Shown here in pieces: positions 18,857 through 31,800 of a stretch of DNA of 64,000 nt (position 1 is its first letter; every line of letters begins with the position of its first letter). This DNA is from Mesostigma viride. Taxonomy: Eukaryota > Streptophyta > Mesostigmatophyceae > Mesostigmatales > Mesostigmataceae. The DNA lies in contig RPFO01000123.1 of NCBI GenBank assembly GCA_009746045.1, forward strand, positions 1,120,410 through 1,184,409, written 5' to 3'. A program made the translations under genes and the position numbers. The notes below the pieces were generated by a model. That model saw only the letters and a program-made list of their open reading frames with translations. It was not told where the DNA came from and did no database searches.

Positions 18857-19867
18857 ATCGTTTATACCTGGACATGCCAGTGTGCAAGCCCATGCACCGG
18901 CCCTTGGCCTTGGGGGGCACCGGCCATTGGGTGAGACCCCATGTGGTATTGTGTCATGCCACATGCTTCAATAATTGTGTCATGCCCCAATTGTGTTGTG
19001 CCCAAATGTGGCATCTTTGTTTTGTCCACTAATGTAGGTATTTTCCACTACCTGTGCGAGTCGGGACATTTCGCTGGCCGACTAATTAGTTGTCGTGCTG
19101 CTCTGCACGCGCCTGCAACAATAAGAGACAACCAGGCAAGAAGGTGAACAAGAGACACAAGGCACGAACAGGCTCCACAAAATCTTAGCGATACATCAAA
19201 CTATGAGCATTGTCTTCCACATGAGGGCACTATGCGCGAACAAGACCCAGTCAGCGTACTCCGAAAGACATTTGCGACACTGATAACATGCCTTAGGTCG
19301 TATGGCAGCGAAAAAAACATGGCAAAGCCTGTTTAATGGCAATAATGTACTCCATTTAGGCAGAGCCGACGGCCATACTCCCACAAGCCTAGACAACCTT
19401 GCGCACATTTGCGGACTTCCACCCAGTTCAACCGTCAACAGCTCCCCGCAAGCACTCGATTCGATGACGATAACCACCAGCTGGGCCACGCCAACACCTC
19501 ATGATAACTCATGGTGGCATGACATACTGGTGTGAGAGATAGCACCACGAATAGGGCGCAGCAGAGCCCATGCCAACAGCAGTGGCTTGAACCGTTGTAG
19601 ATATAACCGTTTTGAAATAGGTAAAGAGCCGTGCACATGGGGGCATGGCATGGGTGTGACAAAGGACGCATAGATGTGGGATGCCTCAGGCATCAGGAAT
19701 AAATAAAACCCCTATCCCCTTTCCCCCCCCCCCCCCCCCCCAAAGCCCACAATATGCCCCCAACAAAGGCCCACCAACGCATCCCCTCCCGCACACACAT
19801 TCCTGTGTGTGCACGAACGGCATGCAGCCCCATGCGCTGGTTGCTGCCCACTGCACGCTGGCCCCAC
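18857..19867. other. Region 3' of CLASP, no gene recognised
   Basis: Only short frames without family resemblance, plus a run of about 18 C at 19725-19741. CLASP exon 26 ends at a splice-donor-like GTGGGG, so a short terminal CLASP exon and its 3' UTR probably lie in this stretch; I could not identify it. Confidence 0.4.
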
Positions 19868-22800
19868 CTGTGACATGCGGTTGATGTAGATGGACACCAG
19901 CTTGAGCTGGCTGTTGTTGAGGCGGGCCAAGAAGGGGCTGAACGCATCGCCCGCGACCATGTACATGTCCACCAGGCAGAAGACGACCGCCTGGGGGCAG
20001 ACACAAGCACAGGCAGCAGGGCGCAAGCAAGGGTGCAACAGGACGAGGACGTGAACACACACGCACCCGGTCCAAGAGGAGGCAAGCACGGGCGCACGTA
20101 CACAGGCAGGCAGGTTACCCTACGGATTGGCAAGGCAACCCCTGTCACAAGGGGATTGGCACCCGATCATGAGAGGGACACAGACCCGTGTGCCCCATGT
20201 GCGCACGCTAGCGACCGTACTTTGCACACATCATACCGTTGCGCATGTGCAAATTTTATATATGCGCTTCCCTCATGCACCGCCTACCCTTGTGCACATG
20301 GTACCCTTGTGTATGCGCATATCCAACCCTTGATGCGCACGCCCATCAACTTGCGCACATTCTACCCTTGTGTATGTGTACGTGCTCACCTTGCGCACAT
20401 CCGCGTTGGGGCTGCTGAACGCGTTGATGAGCAGCGGCATCAGCTGCTCTGCGTACGCCAGGATCTCCGCCGGCTTCATGCGCACCGCCGCCTGCAGCAC
20501 CCAAAACATCCACGAGGAACACACGGGCAGGCATGAGGGCAGGCATGAGTGCAGGCACAAATGCAGGCGTGAGGGAGGCGTAGGGAGATGGCAGTCAGGC
20601 GGTGGGCATGCCAGCAGGGGTGGGTGGTGGCCGCTGCCATCATAAAAATGATTACAGTCGCATGTCATTGGGCATTTGGTAGGTCAACAACGGGCCATCC
20701 GGAATGCTACGGCCCTCAGACACCCGCGGCATCATCCTTGCACACTAGGGTAGGTCCTAGCAACCCACGGTAGGCATGCGGCCTCTGGTTTTCCCCCAAC
20801 CCTTGTGAAGCATGGCAACTAGACCCCTTCTGAGAACACCGACTCCGACTAAAAAACATGGACTAAACTGCTGGCGCGGCGCGTTTTGGGGAAATTGATC
20901 GGACTCCGACTAATCTACCCCGACTATTTTCGCGAAAACCGGAAAATAGTCGGGGTAGGTTAGTCGGTGTCCGACTAGCTTAGTCGGGGTGTGCCTCTGG
21001 CCATGCTGGCATCCGTACCGGCTTGGAAGTGTGGCACCACCGGCGTTAGAGACCACTTACGCGGCCGGAGCGTGCGGCGCGGCGCTGCTGCTGTCCGTCC
21101 CGAGTCGGTGTTCTCAGAAGGGGGAATCCGTGCCCGTTTTTCGGCTCAAGTCCGACTACCGTAGTGGCCAAAATCACTTTGCGAATAATTACTTTGCGAC
21201 CCCAAAACAAGGTGAAATGTATAGTTTGCGACCCAAAACAAAGGCAAAGTTTTAGGTTTGCGAGCCGATCGACTTGTTTGTGGTCAGTGGCTTCATCTCA
21301 CCGACTTCATATCCCTTGGCCCCCTTTCGATGTAACCCAACTACCCAACTGAGTAATTTAATTGATCCATTGGGTACAGCACTGATTAAATAGCTAGGCT
21401 TGGGGCTGTGCGGCGCGGCGCAGGCGCGGCGCGGTAACATTTGAACTTTGCGACCCAAAATGAAGCCCATTAATAGCAGTTTGCGAGGTTGATTCGCAAA
21501 CAATTAGACGCAAAGTGATTTTGACCACTACGGTATTGGTCCGACTAAAGTAGTCGGAGTTGGTTAGTCGGAGTCGGTGTTCTCAGAAGGGGTCTACTCT
21601 CATCCGGTGGGCCAAGCATCTTCCTCCCCTCATCTTGGGGGGAGAAGGTGCTTCCCCCCATCACCCACCTCATGGAGTATGCCCCACCTCACCCGGTGGG
21701 CCTGCACACTTTCATGATCTACAAAGGCCATGCACTCCCTGGGCCCTCTTCACCTCGTGGTACATGCACAATTGATTGATACAATTGATTGATGCAAAAG
21801 GATGAAGTGCTCCTCACCTCACCTTATTCAGCATGCACTCCCCCTCTCCCCCACCCACCTTGTTGAGCATGCCCTTACCTTGTTGAGCATGCGCACGGCG
21901 GCCTGCAGGTCGGCGTCTGGCCGCGACATCAGCGGCACCAGCACATCCACGCAGCGACTCGGGGGCAGGTGCGTGTACAGCGTCTCCAGACACTCGTCAG
22001 CCGCATGCGACACCTGGCGCCGCCGAGGACATTATGCGGGATAAGGGGGGGTAAGTGGGGTAAGTGGGGTAAGTGGGGTAAGGGGGTAAGGGGGTAAGGG
22101 GGTAAGGGGGTAAGGGGGTAAGGGGGGTAAGGGGGTTAAGGGGGTAAGGGGGTAAGGGGGTAAGGGGGTAAGGGGGTAAGGGGGTAAGGGGGTAAGGGGG
22201 TAAGGGGGGTAAGGGGGTAAGGGGTAAGGGGGGTAAGGGGGTAAGGGGGTAAGGGGGGTAAGGGGGTAAGGGGGTAAGGGGTAAGGGGGTAAGGGGGTAA
22301 GGGGGTAAGGGGGTAAGGGGTAAGGGGGTAAGGGGGTAAGGGGGTAAAGGGGGGTACGGGGGTAAGGGGGTAAGGGGGTAAGGGGGTAAAGGGGGTAAAG
22401 GGGGTAAAGGGGTAAAGGGGGTTAAGGGGGTAAGGGGGTAAGGGGGTAAGGGGGTAAGGGGGGTAAGGGGGGTAAGGGGGTAAGGGGGGTAAGGGGGTAA
22501 GGGGGGTAAGGGGGTAAGGGGGTAAGGGGGTAAGGTAAGGGGTAAGGGGGTAAGGGGGTAAGGGGGGTAAGGGGGTAAGGGGGTAAGGGGGTAAGGGGGT
22601 AAGGGGGTAAGGGGGTAAGGGGGTAAGGGGGTAAGGGGGTAAGGGGGTAAGGGGGTAAGGGGTAAGGGGGGTAAGGGGGGTAAGGGGGGTAAAGGGGGTA
22701 CGGGGGTCAGGGGGTAAAGGGGGTACGGGGGTAAGGGGGTAAAGGGGGTAAGGGGGGTAAGGGGGTAAGGGGGTAAGGGGGTCAGGGGGGTCAGGGGGGT

Positions 22801-25800
22801 AAGGGGGGTAAGGGGGGTAAGGGGGGTCAGGGGGGTCAGGGGGTCAGGGGGGTCATGGGGGTCAGGGGGGTAAGCTGAGGCGGGGATCCCGGCCCACATT
22901 AACATCTCGAGGGGGTTGGCGGGGTTCATTGGTTTGGTATAGGTTCCTTGGTTCAGACTTTGCCCGCGGTCATCCATGCCGCAGCACCCGTACATGCAGC
23001 AAGCACCGCGTGTTCAGAGGCAACACATGGGGCGCTGTGTTCATCCGTGCGGCCCTACCATCTGCCACGGCTGGACCGCTTCTAGCTGCATGGCCCATAG
23101 CTGTTACAGAAGACCTTTCAAAACCACAGACTCCTGTAAGGACCGTGAACTGCCATGCCACCAGATCGACTGCTATGTGTGGCAAAAGCGTTGAGGGGTC
23201 TGAGGGTGAGCAGATGCCAGCCGCTGTGTGTCTGCTTCCTTGCGAGCACAGCCACCCCAGGAATACATCCTTTAGGGGAGCTACATTACATTATCTTAAA
23301 TACATCCTTTAGGGGAGCTACGTTACATTACATTATCTTAGCTTTATTTGTTTCTCACACCTGTGAACGTCCACTGCTTATTACACACAGGGGAGAGCAT
23401 CAACTGGGATTGTACACGAAGAACACTATGGGCACAGCATGGTGGATGTCCCACGCCATCCACCCTACTCCTAACGGTCATGGCCAATAGTAATGCTGCG
23501 CTGGGGTGGTGGTCTACCAGACAGAAGAACAGATACGCAACAAGACATGAGGCACACAAAACTACCAGCCCCGCGCCTCACCTCGAGGGCGCTGTCCTTG
23601 AGGCACACGAGTAGGCGCGACGTGATGGGCTCCACGCACCCGACAAACTGGTCCATCTGCACACGCACGCAGGCGTGGCAACGACACACGCACACGCACA
23701 CGCGGCCACGATCACCATCACACGCACCCACGGACGTGTTGGGACATGCATGCACATACACGTGCATGTGCATGTGCGCTTGTATACATTGAGTCTGAGA
23801 GCAAACAGGGACAGGTGCCCAGCCAGGGAGCAACGAGCCAGCTCGTTGACAGCTCGATGTGAAGACATGAAACTAGACCCATGCGTCGGGAACACGGGGA
23901 GGCCATGCACAAAGCATGGAGGAGGCAAAGAGCGGTGTGTTGTGATGTGGCTGCAGTGCATGACCACATGATGCCGTTCCCCGTCACAGTGTAGTGTACA
24001 GAATGCTGTGTCACGGTGGTATCGCATGGGGTACCAGGTCAATAGCACACGTGCAACTGAAGTACGCAAACAAGCATCCTAATCAATGCATCATTCTATT
24101 CTATATATTGATTCTGCTCAGTACTCTAATCGGACTAAAATTCTATTCTTTATATATATTTTTCCAGTAGACAAAACTACTGACCACCGGCATATTCTCA
24201 GGATGGCTGTACCTGCCATGTCACTTCTCACCGAGCAGGGTAAATAGTGTGTACCGCACATGCATGCCGAAACCAGCCCCACCAGCACACAGGAATGCTA
24301 CACCTCCCTGGATCTCATCGTCAAGCCGGCCTCACAACCATCCAACACAAGACTAGAAACACGGCACGAAGCAGGGACGGCGCACCTTAAGGATTGCAGC
24401 CCAATGTTTTACCATGTGATGCATCACCGCCGACGTTGCTACCACGTTGTACCGTGCAACGAGTTTTGGCCCAGATCGCATGGCCAGCCGTGGACGTGCA
24501 TCTGCTACCGACAAACCCCACCCGGCCACGTGGTGCTCACCTGGCACGTCTCCATCTCCTTGACGGTGACAAGCGCCAGCTCGCGCACCTCCGCGTGGGG
24601 GCTGGCAAACGCGTCGGTGACCATTGACAGAATCTCCGCAAAGTACTGCAGAGGGAACGGTAGGGGGTGGGGGGTGGGGAAGAGGTTGTGTGTGTGTGTG
24701 GGGGGGGGGGGGAGGGTGCAATTGCAGTAAGCAAACAGTGGCACGATGATACAGAGCATGGGGGACCATAATGTGAGTGGCGGGGGGCAGTGCAGGCAGA
24801 CAAACGGCGTGTGCGTCAACTGCCTATGGGTTGACATCTGCAAGCAGGCGCGGTTGCATCGATGTACCACCACAATTCGTACACATCGAGCCAATGGCAC
24901 ATGCATACACGGCTAAGCTCAGCGCGTATAAGCACCAAGAAGGTGATAAAAAGGTGAAAAAATTTAACTATGAAATATCAAAATGGCTATCCCATGCCGG
25001 CTCAGCCTGACGCCCTCGTGATGCTTGCCTTCCAGCGGTTTACATTCTTCTTCCTACTCCAGGAGGCACCAACGAATCCGCCACCAACATCGGAGACCCC
25101 GACTAGTGTCCAGCTGACAAGACACCCACTCCCTTTGTCCAAGGGAGCCTTTCTTCCTCAGAAAAACTCTACAAAACAGCTCTGATTGTGCCGAAATACC
25201 CCCCCCACACATGTCATGTGAGCACATCCACAAGGCGCGCTACGCCTGCCACCCACGTTCACCCAGAGTGCCTTGTTGTCAAGCCGCGACAGGTGCACAA
25301 TCTCCTTGAGCGCGTCCAGCTGCGCGCCCACGCTACCGCCGGCGCCCGCACCCCCCAGCTGGCCCCGCAGCCGATCCACCAGCGACTCGAGCGACTCGTC
25401 CCCGTCGCCAGCATAACCACCGGGGACTGACCCAGTGGACCCTATCGACCGCCGCGACACCGCCGCCTTGATGGTGGCGGACGCTAGCACGCCGGACGTG
25501 GCGTCCCGCTCGCGGGTGGCGGACGAGGCCGGTGCCACCCGTTGTGCTGGCGCCGCCGCGGCAGCTGGCGATGGCACAGCTGCGGGAACGCTTCCCGTCA
25601 CGCGCACCACCTGGTGGCCGGGAACTGCCGATGCTGGCTGCTTGCCACCAGAGTCCGCCGCCGCAGGCCCGTTGACCGACGTGGGCAGGAACACGGTGGC
25701 AGTGGCCGGTGCAGTGCCCGTGGTGCTTGGCCTGGAGCTAGTCACCGTTTGCTGGGGGGACGGCTGCGTGGCGGTGGCAGGAGTCATCTTCTTCGCTGGC

Positions 25801-28800
25801 TGCGGGGTGGCTGTTGATGCAGATGACAGCACCGTCGAGGGCGCGCTGCTGGCGTGTGCGAGCGGCGCCCGCAGCTGCGACACCGGCTGTGGCTGCTGCG
25901 GCTGCGCTTGTTTTTGTGGCGGCGTCGGCTGCGCTTGTGCCGTGCTTGGCTGCTGCCCGGGCCGGGTCACCTGCGTCTTGATGGGCGGGGGGGTGGTCGG
26001 GTCCTTGAACTTGTCCAGCGCAGCCGCCCCCGCCATGGCATGGACACCACCATCCGCGACGCGGTCGGCGATGCTGGCGGCGTTGGCCGCCGCCACCACG
26101 TCGGGAGAGGACCACGTGGATGGCTGCACGGGGGGAGCAACTGTGACTCCGTCTGCGCCACCGCCACCTGTCGCCAGTGCACTGCGCTGTGTCGGGCTGA
26201 GCATGCCTTCCATGGATGCAAGCACGGCCGCGGTGGCGGCTGCTGCCGCCGATGACAAACTGGCGGCGGTTGATGCGCTCACGGGCGTGGCGAGCGGGTT
26301 GCGCTTGCCGCTGGGTGCGGATGACAGCAGCACGGCCGCACTGCTGGGGGAGGTGTCCCGCCGCAGGGGGCGTGAGTCCCTTGGGGACCTCATGCGGCCC
26401 TCGCGATGGCTGTGGGTGGACCCGCCGCTCTCGTCCAGACCGGAGGGGGTCGAGAAGACCGAGGCGGTGTGCGGGTGCGGCGAGTGCGAGGGGGAGGTGA
26501 AGCGGCCCTTGTTGCTCCCCGTGCGAAGCATGTGCGGTGTGGTGGTGGCCACGTCCATCGAGAGGGAGGCAACAGGGCCCTTGGGCCACGCGGGACGCGC
26601 AGGTTCCTCCTCGGGGGGGGCGCGCGTGCCCCCAAAGCGGCGCGTCTGGCTGGCGGCGAGCGCGTCAAAGTTCACGATGGACGCCGACAGCTGCTTGATG
26701 GCCGCCGTCTGCGGAGGGGGGAAGGGCGATGATGGGGGATCCGGGCAAGATGCAGGGCAGGAGCCGTGAGGATGGCACGCGTAGAAGAGGAGGGCGGGGG
26801 GGATACCGTGCCACACACAGGATGGGGTGAAACCAAGCAGTTCCTTTCCCTGGCGCTTCAACGGCAGGCGAGTGCTTTTCAGCAGCGGGGAAACGGGTTG
26901 GCATGTGAGTCATTGTTGGCAGGTGAGTGGTTGTTGGCAGGCAAGAGGTTGTTGGCAGGGGAGTGGGTTTTGTCAGGTTAGTGGGTGTTGTCAGGTGAGT
27001 GGGTGTTGTCAGGTGAGTGGGCGTCGGCAGGGGAGTGGTTGCTGGCAGGCGCGCGTGGTTGCTGGCAAGCGCGTGGTTGTTGGCAGGCAAGTCATCATTG
27101 GCAGACGCGTGGTTGGGCGGCCACCAGGTTGCACAAGGCTGCCCCCCGGCACGCACAACAGAAGCAATCCTGCGGAGGGCATTCGAAGCGACATTAGGCA
27201 CATGCAAGCAAACATGCACACACACATGCACACATAGATATACTCCGTAGAGTATATATACTATGTAGATGAACTATCTAGAGTATACATACTATGTAGA
27301 GATGAACTATCTAGAGTATACATACTATGTAGATGAACTATCTAGAGTATACATACTATGTAGAGATGAACTATCTAGAGTATATATACTATGTAGAGAT
27401 GAACTATCTAGAGTATACATACTATGTAGAGATGAACTATCTAGAGTATATATACTATGTAGAGATGAACTATCTAGAGTATATAGACTGTGTAGAGATG
27501 AACTATCTAGAGTATATATACTATGTAGAGATGAACTATCTAGAGTAAATATACCAAGTAGAGATGAACTATCTAGAGTATATGTACCATGTAGAGATGA
27601 ACTATCTAGAGTATATATACCATGTAGAGATGAACTATCTAGAGTATATATACTATGTAGAGATGAACTATCTAGAGTATACATACTATGTAGATGAACT
27701 ATCTAGAGTATATATACCATGTAGAGATGAACTATCTAGAGTATATGTACCATGTAGAGATGAACTATCTAGAGTATATATACTATGCAGAGATGAACTA
27801 TCTAGAGTATATGTACCATGTAGAGATGAACTATCTAGAGTATATATACCATGTAGAGATGAACTATCTAGAGTATACATACTATGTAGATGAACTATCT
27901 AGAGTATACATACTATGTAGAGATGAACTATCTAGAGTATATATACCATGTAGAGATGAACTATCTAGAGTATATATACCATGTAGAGATGAACTATCTA
28001 GAGTATATATACTATGCAGAGATGAACTATCTAGAGTATACATACTATGTAGATGAACTATCTAGAGTGTACATACTATGTAGAGATGAACTATCTAGAG
28101 TATATATACTATGTAGAGATGAACTATCTAGAGTAGGCGGATGGTTTGTGCTGGCGTGCCCAGCCCACCTGTTCCCGGAAGGCCAGTGCACTGACAGCGT
28201 TGTGCACCGTTCCCGCATCGATCCGGTCGTAGATGAGGGCCACGTTGGCGATGGCCGCCTAAGGGGGTGGGGGGTGGGGGGTGAGGGGAAGAGTGGGGGA
28301 GGCACATGAACATGCACGCGGAAATGCGCGAGGATGCGCGGGGATTGCGGGAACACACGCGGATGCCGGGGGGGCCATGTGGGCAGGGGTCCCATGAATC
28401 GCAAGAGAAAGCGAGGAACGTGCATGCAAAACAAGGTCGCGTGGGTCAGTGCTCACACAGCCATCCCGTGAAGATGTCCCACATCTGATGTGTCCCCTGA
28501 CCACCACCTTTGATGTGTCCGTGGAGGACATGACCGCCAACAGCAAGAGCGTGCGTCAGATCACTCACATGCAACTAGCGGTATCCACAGGGGAGTAAAA
28601 CCGCTACATACAGTATGGAGCCGCCACTTACAGTAACGCTCGCCCAACGGATGGTGACATGAGACATTGCATTAGCTAAGTCCTAATGTTGCCATGTGCA
28701 TGCCACATCAACACAGGGTAGGCATTAGGGTCCTGATGATGTCACGACATGATGGCGGCCCGGCGTGCGCGCGACATGTATGGCTGTGGGAGGAGCGTGT

Positions 28801-31800
28801 CTGTTGTGGTAAACCCTGATGCCACGTGGCCTTGTGGGAGCCACTATCAGGGTAGCGTGCCAGCCTGCCTGGAACCTGATGAAACCAACGACCAACGTGT
28901 CTCGTACGATGGCTGCCCAGCACTCTACCAAAGGTTGGTTGTCTCCTTGATAGGAGAGCAGACAGAAACGCGAGGGGCATCCGTGCACGCAGGAAACCTC
29001 GCGATGGCTGCCCAGCACTCTACCACAGGAGAGCAGACAGACACACGAGGGGCATCCGTGCACGCAGGAAACCTCACGATGGCTGCCCAGCACTCTACCA
29101 CAGGAGAGCAGACAGACACACGAGGGGCATCCGTGCACGCAGGAAACCTCACGATGGCTGCCCAGCACTCCACCATAGGAGAGCAGACAGAAACACGAGG
29201 GGCATCTGTGCACCAAGGAAACCTCGAAGGTAGGCAGGGAGCGTGTGCCCTTGCGAAGTTGCCATGAGAAAGTAAGCCCCCCCCCCCCTCCCCCCGTTAA
29301 ATGTTCCATCCGGCCTCTCAACACAGTAACTACAAACATTGACTAATAGATGTAGGCATCCATGAGTGGAAGACCTATGGACAGCGGTAAGGAGCCATGG
29401 GGCGGTGCCATCAATACATTTCTGTCGTGTCCGCCATGGTTGCAGATGCTGGCATCAATACACTCCTGTCGTGTCAGGCATGGTTGTAAATGCTGGCATC
29501 AATACACTCCTGTCGTGTCCACTATGGTTGCAGATGCTGGCATCAATACATTCCTGTCGTGTCCGCCATGGTTGCAAATGCTGGCATCAATACATTCTTG
29601 ACATGGGGCGACATCTTCTCATCACGGGGCCACCATATTGTGGGGCGATGACGTCACGCCATGGGGCGTACCTTGCGCAGCTCGAGGTTCTTGTCGTGGA
29701 TGAAGGGCAGGATCTTGGACACCCAGTGACGCAGCAGCGCGGTGCCTTGGAGGCATGCGCCAGCCACCGCGCTGTCCTCCTCGTTGCGCAGCATCAGGCA
29801 GTGGAGCGCAAACTCCAGGATGCCCGTGCGCGCCTGCGGCAACGACAGGCAGCCCATGTGGGGTGGACATGCAGCCGTGTGGGGTGGACACGTGGGCCGA
29901 ATGAGCCGTGGGGGGCGCAGGAAGAGGGGTTGCAAACGTGTAGTGGCGTGGGGCAGCCGCAAGCGGGATGCAGACAGCAGGCGCAAGCGAGGATGCACAT
30001 ACGTCAGCTCCGTAGCCAACCATGGTGAAGGAGACTCGGGAGATGCATCTAGGGAACTCGCTCAAATGCCTGCCATTTACGCAGTAGGCAGGAAATGCCA
30101 AGGGAAACGGCATTGCCAGCTCTGCCACCATATACCAGGCAGCTTAATAGGATTACACACAGGACCCTAACACCCTACGCATAGCGGGGTTTCTTGCTCC
30201 TCCCCACTCCCCACCCACCTTGGCCACCTTGTGCACGTCCAGGGATCGCAGCAACCCCGCGGTGATGGCCTCGGGGCCAAAGAGACCGCTGATCTCCTGC
30301 TCAGGTGGCAGGGGGCGGAAAACAGGGGCGCACAAGCAGGGGGCAGAAGCAGGGGGCAGAAGCAGGGGGCAGAAGCAGGGGACAGCACATGGGGTAGTGG
30401 CCACATTGGGGGGGAGAGGGGGGGGAGCACAGGCAAGGAGCGTGGTATGCATGAAAACAACCAGATGGGTTATGGGCGGCCGGAGGATGCTGGCAAGAGG
30501 AGAGTGTGTTGTCGGAGTCCGGCCGATTGCGGTGCTCTGGGATGATGCAAGCAGGATGCAGAGGATTCCTGCGGAGCTAGCAGGGCAGGGCAGTCAAAGC
30601 ATGTCGATGTCCTGCTGCCACCGCCCCTTCTGTACACCCCTTGTCTACCAACGCCTGCACGGTATCTTTGCCACCACCGCTCGTGTCGGAAAAAACTATG
30701 CCAACGCATGCATCAACCCTCCCATGCCACAGCTTGCGCCATCCCTCTGCCAACGCTTGCGAACTCTCTCCTCTGCCCCCGCTTGCCCTGTACCTCTTAT
30801 ACCACTTGTCTTGCCCGAGCCTTTGCCCTGTACCTCTTATACCACTTGTCTTGCCCGAGCCTTTGCCACACCGCGCGCAACGACGCACCATGAGCACGTT
30901 GGACGCCTTCTTGCGAATGGTCTCCTTGGCATCCACCAGGTTGGCAAACAGGATCGGGAAGAGGCGCTCCAGGGTGTTCTGGGAGAGGGATGTCGTAGCC
31001 GGGGGGAGGGGGGTGGAGCACAATCACGGGGTGTGACGGGCATCAGAGGATGGGCGCAACGGGCTACCGGGTCGATGTCTCTGGCGAACCTGTGATGCAG
31101 CCGTTCCAGGTAATGAAATCGTGGGTCATGCAGTAAACGAACAGCGATGCTAACTTCATAAAGGAAAAAACAGACGGTACCATGCCTTGGCTCAGACATG
31201 GGCACGGCTTCTTCCATAGCAACACTAAACCAGCATGCCTGCTCCAGCCAAGCAGCTTCTCATTGTGTGCCCTGCCTAGCTATTACGCAGAAAGACATCC
31301 ACAGAGTGCCAGGTGTGCTGTGTTGGCGGGCAGTCCCGTGACCACCTGCCATCCAGGCTGCCAGCTGGTTGGCCACTAGAAGTCTAGAACATGCCGCACA
31401 CACCCCAACTGGCACACGGTCGCATTCTGCCTGCCTGCAGAACACAGCTCGTAATCAGCCCGAAATTGTGGCATAGGACAACGCCAATGCAGTCCAGGCA
31501 TCATTATTGCTCTGCAGCCTCTGTCTTCCATCATCTGCGCAAAGCACAGCCCACTTTCATCACCCCCTTTGACGGCAATGCCGTACCCTGCTGTGTCACC
31601 CCCTTTCCAAGGCCATGCCACACCCGCTGTACCACACGCAGGCCTCTGATGGTCATGCTATTCTACTCGTCCCCTACCTCCATCTGTGCCACGCACACCG
31701 GGAAGAGTTCCCCCAAAGCGGTCAGGGCAGCCTGGACCACGCGGTGGTGTGGCGCCTCACCCAGATTGTCCATGTACATGACCACCACCTGGAAACAGGG

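Noticed and set aside
21997-22995. 332-codon Pro/Leu/Thr/Tyr frame on the minus strand
   Set aside because: It is only the translation of the GGGGGTAA array; it is not in frame with CLASP exon 24 and lies in an intron.
25435-26769. 444-codon plus-strand frame opposite CLASP exon 21
   Set aside because: Antisense shadow of a low-complexity exon; the minus-strand reading joins in phase with both neighbours.
27236-28136. CRISPR array
   Set aside because: Direct tandem repeats without unique spacers, in a eukaryotic intron.
27269-28309. Several MNYLEY/YTLDSSS-type repetitive frames
   Set aside because: A 33-bp repeat without stops reads open in many frames; no start context or homology.
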